From: Vibrio superstes
Lineage (GTDB): Bacteria > Pseudomonadota > Gammaproteobacteria > Enterobacterales > Vibrionaceae
Assembly (NCBI RefSeq): GCF_003569005.1
Contig: NZ_BCUR01000004.1
Span: 1,204,003 to 1,268,002 of the forward strand
Direction: 5' to 3'
Length of the DNA: 64,000 nucleotides
The position numbers and the translations under genes are program-made. The first letter of the stretch is position 1. The number at the start of each line of letters is the position of its first letter. The notes under the pieces were generated by a model. That model worked only from the letters and a program-made list of their open reading frames with translations. It did no database searches and had not been told where the DNA came from. This document shows, one piece after another, positions 59,800 to 64,000 of this stretch.

Positions 59800-60954
59800 A
59801 TGCATTCGTTTAAAAAGGCTGTTGTTCTATTCAGTCTTCCTTTCTCTTTAGCTTCATTTAATTCATACGCACACAGTGATGCTCGTGGTATCGCTATGGC
59901 GGGTACTGGCGTTGCCGCCGCTAATTTTGTCAGTGCGAGTTTTTACAATCCCGCGTTAGCTGCATCAGGAGAGTCTAAGCATAGTTTTGGTATGATTTTA
60001 CCCGCGGTTACTGCTGGTGTTCATGATGGCGAGGGCATGCTGGATAAATTGGATGTCTATTTTGATGCAGAAGATGACTGGGTTGATAATCCAACCAGTA
60101 GTGAAGCTCAGGAAGCGTGGAAAGCTGCACTGAGAGACCTCTCCAATGGTGATGTGACAGCGAACGCGTCAGCCGGCATGGTATTTGCGGTACCAAACAG
60201 TTTCATCAACACCAATTTTTTTGTGGCTACTCATGCAACGGCACTGGCGACGATGGATATTGATGATAACGATTTTGATAATATCAATCCCGATGACGAG
60301 GTGAGATCGACAGTCACTGGCCTAATTGGTGGTACGCTAGATATAGGCTTCACCTTTGCTCAAAACTATGAAGTATACGATAGAAATTTGAGCGTTGGCT
60401 TTTCTCCTAAAGTCCAACAAATCTACACCACCTATTTCCAAGAAAGACTAAACGAAGATGAACTAGATGACGCTGACTTCTTTGAAGATCTTGAGGACAA
60501 AACAACCTTTAACCTCGATGTTGGCGCAAGCTATGAGGTTATCGATCATTTAAATGTGGCTTTTGTTGCTAAGAACATCATTTCGCACAGTTTAGAAACC
60601 AATGTTCAGATGGGACAAAAAGCAACCTACGTGGTTGAGCCTGAATACAAGCTAGGCAGTGCATACTCTACCGATTGGTACACGCTAACAGCCGATATTG
60701 ATTTGAACTCGACACGTTATTTCGAAGAGCAAAGCTATAAAACGCAGTTTACTCGAATTGGTGGAGAGGTTGATCTTTGGAAGTGGGCTCAGTTTAGAGC
60801 AGGTTACATGCATAGCATGACCGATTACGCTGAAAACATGGTTACTGCAGGTTTTGGGTTTAGACCCTACGGCGTGTTTGGCTTTGATCTAGCCGCTCAA
60901 TATGGTGATGATGACAACTATGTGGTTTCGGCTCAATTAACCATGATCATCTAG
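59800..60954 (+). CDS. TraF_2-type outer-membrane beta-barrel protein
   Basis: About 384 residues. The ATG at 59800 follows AAGGA and begins a signal peptide ending SYAHS; an upstream in-frame ATG adds 19 residues ahead of it. The mature start DARGIAMAGTGVAA then ASFYNPALAA resembles the conjugal-transfer TraF-like (TraF_2) and FadL-like outer-membrane families, and many alternating beta-strand segments end in the terminal QLTMII. Despite the family name, no conjugation genes are nearby. Function is unknown; a porin-like or lipid-related role is possible. Confidence 0.75.
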   Translation: MHSFKKAVVLFSLPFSLASFNSYAHSDARGIAMAGTGVAAANFVSASFYNPALAASGESKHSFGMILPAVTAGVHDGEGMLDKLDVYFDAEDDWVDNPTSSEAQEAWKAALRDLSNGDVTANASAGMVFAVPNSFINTNFFVATHATALATMDIDDNDFDNINPDDEVRSTVTGLIGGTLDIGFTFAQNYEVYDRNLSVGFSPKVQQIYTTYFQERLNEDELDDADFFEDLEDKTTFNLDVGASYEVIDHLNVAFVAKNIISHSLETNVQMGQKATYVVEPEYKLGSAYSTDWYTLTADIDLNSTRYFEEQSYKTQFTRIGGEVDLWKWAQFRAGYMHSMTDYAENMVTAGFGFRPYGVFGFDLAAQYGDDDNYVVSAQLTMII

Positions 60955-61065
60955 TGTCTATTTCACTTTAACACCGCACTTTTCTATCAATCGATGATGG
61001 GTTTGCTATTCTGACTATCACGTTAAGAAGATACAAGAGTGCGGTGCGCACCAAAAGGGATAATG

Positions 61066-61626
61066 ATGAAGCGATGCAACTGGCTTGATGTTAGCAAACC
61101 AGATTATGTGGAATATCATGATAAAGAATGGGGCGTACCAGTTCATGATGACAAGGTGTTCTTTGAGTTTCTAATCCTAGAATCGGCCCAAGCCGGCCTG
61201 AGTTGGTACACCATTCTAAAGCGCCGAGAAGGCTATCGTAATGCCTTTGCCAACTTTGATCCTGTTGTCGTCTCTACGTTCGATTCAGATAAGGTAGAGG
61301 AGTTGATGCAAGATGCGTCAATTATCCGCAATCGAGCCAAGATTGAAGCGGCAATTAATAATGCCAAGCTGTTTTTACAGATCCAATCTGAGCACGGCAG
61401 CTTTGATTCGTTCATCTGGTCTTATGTTGATAATAACCCGCTAGATAACAGAGTTAAAGGCGACTTTCCTGTGGCAACTACTGAGCTCTCTGATCGCCTT
61501 GCTAAAGATCTTAAAAAACTCGGCTTTAAATTCCTAGGTAGCACAACCCTGTATGCATTTCTGCAAGCGACAGGGTTAGTAAATGATCACGACCTAGATT
61601 GTATCTGTAGAACCCGACGGGGGTAA
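61066..61626 (+). CDS. tag: DNA-3-methyladenine glycosylase I
   Basis: Removes 3-methyladenine from alkylated DNA. About 186 residues from the ATG at 61066; an ATG 3 bp upstream and a longer frame from 61039 exist, but AAGGGA sits best for 61066. The zinc ligands Cys4 and His17 ([13 protein letters not shown]) and the C-terminal His/Cys of NDHDLDC are present. Catalytic region [21 protein letters not shown] lies near residue 38, in part [13 protein letters not shown]. The end is followed closely by a relic of another gene. Confidence 0.93.
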   Translation: MKRCNWLDVSKPDYVEYHDKEWGVPVHDDKVFFEFLILESAQAGLSWYTILKRREGYRNAFANFDPVVVSTFDSDKVEELMQDASIIRNRAKIEAAINNAKLFLQIQSEHGSFDSFIWSYVDNNPLDNRVKGDFPVATTELSDRLAKDLKKLGFKFLGSTTLYAFLQATGLVNDHDLDCICRTRRG

Positions 61627-61649
61627 TAGAAGCCCATCATCTCGTCCTC

Positions 61650-61835
61650 GAAGTGGTGGAAAAATAGAGGGAACACGCTTAGCCGATGGTAGAGATCGGA
61701 ACGAAAATGCCCCTCTTTAACCTCTTCGTGAATCACTCTGTTTGTTGTAGCAATAATGCGAACGTTCACCTTGGTGTTACTGTCATCGCCCACTGCCGTC
61801 TCTCCCATGCTCAAACGGATAAGTCTGTATGGGTG
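61650..61835 (-). pseudogene. Relic of a NorR-like sigma-54 activator (AAA+ fragment)
   Basis: A short minus-strand frame encodes [40 protein letters not shown], which matches the part of NorR/sigma-54 activator AAA+ domains from the VGDD motif to the LSVFPL motif (sensor I region). Upstream residues read LIRLSMGE like the preceding LLRVLQSGE. The rest of the AAA+ domain and the DNA-binding and GAF domains are absent on either side, and after LSVFPL the frame loses the PPLRER motif. This is a decayed gene fragment and not a functional protein. Confidence 0.72.
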
Positions 61836-61985
61836 ACAGCTGAAATATGACATTGTCATAATGATAACCCTCAGTCATTACTATGCTATAACGAACTGAA
61901 TTATAATAAATTACTGGGAATGGCATGCCCATTGCATTTAATTGAACTAGATTAAATGTATTGGTAGATAAAGAGGTTGGGCGAT

Positions 61986-62756
61986 ATGACTCCACACGTT
62001 GGGTTTGTTTGTGGTTTGGTGAGTTCTAGGGTTGATTGGACAGACATTTTATTCTCTATAAGAGTAAAGGTACCGGGTATTTTGTTTACCGCAGGTCAGT
62101 TTACTAAGTTGGGCTTGTACAACTCTGAGGGTAGCTTTCTGCGCAAGGCCTATTCAATAGTGAACTCCCCAGAAGATTACAGTGCAACGGGTGAGTTGGA
62201 GTTTTTGATTATTTCCGATCCAGATGGTGCCTTATCGCCTAATCTACATACCTTACATCCAAATGACGAAGTCATGGTGGGTGAGCAGTGCGCTGGATTT
62301 ATGACCTTAGATGAGATCCCAGACCACGCAACAGAACTGTGGATGATGGGAACGGGAACCGGTATCGGTCCTTACCTATCCATTCTGCAATCAGAGGCTT
62401 TTCCTGAGCACTATACCGATATTATTTTGGTGCATGCGGTTCGCTTTAAACAAGATCTCGTGTATAGCGATTTGATTCAGGCGTTTCAGGAAAAGTTTGG
62501 CAGTAGGTTTCAATACGTTCCTATTGTGTCTAGAGAAGAGGTGCCGGGGAGTCTTTCTGGCCGAGTGCCACAACTGATAGAAAAGAGGGTACTCGAGTCT
62601 CACACTGGTGTGCGCCTAGATATGGAGAAAACATTTGTTTATCTATGTGGCAATCCAGCTATGGTGCGCGAGAGCGGGCTGACTTTGACGCAAAGGGGCT
62701 ATCATAAGCACCTAAGACGAAAGCCCGGCCATTATAGCTCGGAGAACTACTGGTAA
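61986..62756 (+). CDS. fpr: Ferredoxin--NADP+ reductase
   Basis: FAD-containing flavodoxin/ferredoxin NADP+ reductase, about 256 residues. FAD binding is marked by RKAYSIVNSP near residue 47, the pyridine-nucleotide site by MMGTGTGIGPYLS near residue 121, and the C-terminus ends YSSENYW, as in E. coli Fpr with its aromatic terminus. ATG at 61986 is used with AAGAGG upstream; a TTG 9 bp earlier is less likely. It may be linked functionally to nitric-oxide or oxidative-stress defence, as a NorR relic lies upstream, but that is speculative. Confidence 0.92.
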   Translation: MTPHVGFVCGLVSSRVDWTDILFSIRVKVPGILFTAGQFTKLGLYNSEGSFLRKAYSIVNSPEDYSATGELEFLIISDPDGALSPNLHTLHPNDEVMVGEQCAGFMTLDEIPDHATELWMMGTGTGIGPYLSILQSEAFPEHYTDIILVHAVRFKQDLVYSDLIQAFQEKFGSRFQYVPIVSREEVPGSLSGRVPQLIEKRVLESHTGVRLDMEKTFVYLCGNPAMVRESGLTLTQRGYHKHLRRKPGHYSSENYW

Positions 62757-62877
62757 GATTTATTCTTAAGCGCCTCTTTCCATGAACCCAGTATCCTAAG
62801 GTGACTCAGCATGCTGCGTTTTTTATTATACGGACGCCCATATTCTCTCCTCACTTCGTACAGGTGATTTAAAAGGA

Positions 62878-63042
62878 ATGGCTTTGCCAGGCACGAGTCT
62901 GTTGGTCACACTGATTTGCGTGGCGATATTGTTAGGTGGGTTGTCAGCACATGGGGTGCTTGTCGTAAGTGCAGTATTGGGGTTGAAGGCAGTGCTATTA
63001 GGCAGTTTGATGGCAGAGACTGAGTGGAAAGCTCATTACTAA
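62878..63042 (+). CDS. Small hydrophobic protein, possibly cytochrome-oxidase-subunit-IV-like
   Basis: A 54-residue frame with two hydrophobic stretches (SLLVTLICVAILLGGLSAHG, and VLVVSAVLGLKAVLLGSLMA) ending EWKAHY. The pattern resembles the small prokaryotic cytochrome-oxidase subunit IV / NorF-like proteins, which often accompany nitric-oxide genes, but this is an impression from the pattern. AAAAGG lies too close to the ATG for a good ribosome site, and the frame stays open about 50 codons upstream, so the true start may be elsewhere or the gene may be truncated. Confidence 0.4.
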   Translation: MALPGTSLLVTLICVAILLGGLSAHGVLVVSAVLGLKAVLLGSLMAETEWKAHY

Positions 63043-63075
63043 AGCTTTACTACCAAACAGTTTGATAGAAACAAT

Positions 63076-63102
63076 GAAGCCAGCTCATTAATAGCTGGCT
63101 TC
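63076..63102. terminator. Hairpin between small ORF and RRM gene
   Basis: Perfect 10-bp stem GAAGCCAGCT / AGCTGGCTTC with a 7-nt loop lies downstream of both convergent genes. T-runs on either side are weak, so termination efficiency is uncertain. Confidence 0.55.
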
Positions 63103-63112
63103 TTAGTAACTG

Positions 63113-63352
63113 CTAGTTCTTAGCGAGTTTTACTCGTATTTTGCTTTTTTGCACATCAGCTTGATCTAATGCTGAGATGGCAGCTTTTGCTTCACTTGTG
63201 TTTGGCATTTCAACAAAAGCAAAGCCCTTAGATAGGCCTGTCTCTTGGTCTAGCACTAGGTTACATAACGTCACGTCACCGTGTTCAGAGAAAAGAACAC
63301 GAATCTCATGCTCAGTCATTTTGCGTGAAAGGTTGCGAACTAAAAGTTTCAT
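63113..63352 (-). CDS. RNA-recognition-motif (RRM) RNA-binding protein
   Basis: A 79-residue single RRM. RNP-2 is KLLVRNLS at the N-terminus and RNP-1 is KGFAFVEM near residue 43, with the aromatic residues that stack on RNA bases. Such small RRM proteins occur in cyanobacteria and gamma-proteobacteria, some induced by cold. Convergent with the small hydrophobic ORF. Confidence 0.9.
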   Translation of the reverse strand: MKLLVRNLSRKMTEHEIRVLFSEHGDVTLCNLVLDQETGLSKGFAFVEMPNTSEAKAAISALDQADVQKSKIRVKLAKN

Positions 63353-63414
63353 CTTTGGCCTTGATAGATAAATTCGGGGCTAATTGTCTCAGTTTAGGCT
63401 TCCAATACCAAGCA

Positions 63415-64000
63415 TTAAAATCCACCGGCCCATGTGTCGTAGTCATCAATGGTTTGTTTTTCTTCTCTTGTTAGAGGAGCAGGGTAGTAGGGAAGAGCCA
63501 GCAAGGTTTCAGAGGGGAGCAGCTCCCAATCGGGCGTGATTCTATAGCGATGCAATTCTTCATCAATACGCACATACATATAGTAGCCATCAGGGTGGGT
63601 ATTGGCATAACTGGCAATGGTGGCAACTTCATCTGAAGGAAGCTTCACCTTGCGACCAAGGGGATAGAGCTGGTGTAAGGCAAAGCTAACGGTGGCGTCT
63701 TGCAGGATACCTTGCTTAAACCTCTCTAAACCTATAGCGGTTGAGGTAGAACGATGAGTCCAACCAGTCAGGTACAAGCCAGTCAATGTGTCTTTAAAAG
63801 GTTTGCCCTTACGAATGCCTTCATTTGAGATGAATTGCACGGTCAGTGCATCACCTTGTTGGTCTAGAATTTCTAGAAATTGCTCGCCGGTCTTGTCTGC
63901 TAGGAGTCTCATGTTCTTTATTTGCACAAATAGAGTAAGTAAAATGGTCAGTGCTGCGATTTGGCCATAAAAACCAAATAATGCGTGAATTTGTTTGCAT
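63415..64000 (-). CDS. Membrane-anchored hypothetical protein, 5' end outside window
   Basis: Read from the right edge, the minus-strand frame is open to the end of the window and includes a transmembrane segment (ALFGFYGQIAALTILLTLFVQ) directly before the soluble part that begins IKNMRLLADK. The C-terminal domain of about 165 residues has PLTREEKQTIDDYDTWAGGF at its end and no known motif. A shorter start at 63927 (GTG) is possible but would drop the membrane anchor. Function is unknown. Confidence 0.6.
   Translation of the reverse strand, partial: CKQIHALFGFYGQIAALTILLTLFVQIKNMRLLADKTGEQFLEILDQQGDALTVQFISNEGIRKGKPFKDTLTGLYLTGWTHRSTSTAIGLERFKQGILQDATVSFALHQLYPLGRKVKLPSDEVATIASYANTHPDGYYMYVRIDEELHRYRITPDWELLPSETLLALPYYPAPLTREEKQTIDDYDTWAGGF

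Noticed and set aside
61783-61995. 70-codon minus-strand frame upstream of fpr
   Set aside because: It overlaps the fpr ribosome site and the NorR-like relic in another frame and resembles nothing.

Overview
The window looks like chromosome of a marine gamma-proteobacterium, most likely a Vibrio or close relative. This rests on gene content and order: clpA-infA-bpt-aat, yciN divergent from topA followed by gsk and an H-NS gene, a full his operon with a histidine-rich leader, ppiB-lpxH divergent from cysS, a family II pyrophosphatase, sapABCDF next to pspF/pspABC, and a VexIJK-like RND operon. No rRNA, tRNA, CRISPR array, insertion sequence or prophage was seen. Most of the window is housekeeping DNA, with a few accessory patches.

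Layout. 1-3.7 kb: end of clpA, infA and the two N-end-rule aminoacyl transferases. 4-14.7 kb: a secreted metallophosphoesterase lipoprotein, then two divergent units around a regulatory region with a perfect 17-bp palindrome. Leftward are a membrane-anchored PpiC-type foldase and a HupE/UreJ-type membrane protein. Rightward are a second HupE/UreJ protein, a peptide/nickel-type ABC importer whose two ATPases are fused, and a LysR regulator. This block is the best candidate here for a little-described system, probably for metal acquisition. 14.8-22.6 kb: glycine-zipper protein, aroA, Bax-like glucosaminidase, yciN, topA, gsk. 22.8-25.6 kb: hns and an NhaC-type antiporter. 25.7-33.2 kb: hisL attenuator and hisGDCBHAF(IE). 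33.2-38.1 kb: YchJ-like protein, an EAL-only protein, lpxH, ppiB, cysS, tdk. 38.2-41.5 kb: a three-gene envelope module (ATP-grasp ligase-like, inactive transglutaminase plus polytopic membrane domain, retropepsin-like lipoprotein). 41.6-44 kb: cmoB and ppaC. 44-52 kb: sapFDCBA (leftward), pspF and pspABC. 52-60 kb: a lipoprotein, a membrane protein and an efflux operon. 60-64 kb: an outer-membrane protein, tag, a relic of a NorR-like activator, fpr, a short membrane ORF, an RRM protein and a membrane-anchored protein that runs off the right edge.

Two copies of one small inverted-repeat element (a MITE-like dispersed repeat) were found at 16815-16970 and 43860-43932. They align without gaps except for one 83-bp internal block, and each lies exactly against the stop codon of a neighbouring gene. 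This repeat, the HupE/ABC/foldase locus, the retropepsin/ATP-grasp module, a variant sigma-54 contact loop in PspF, and the norR relic are the observations most worth following up.
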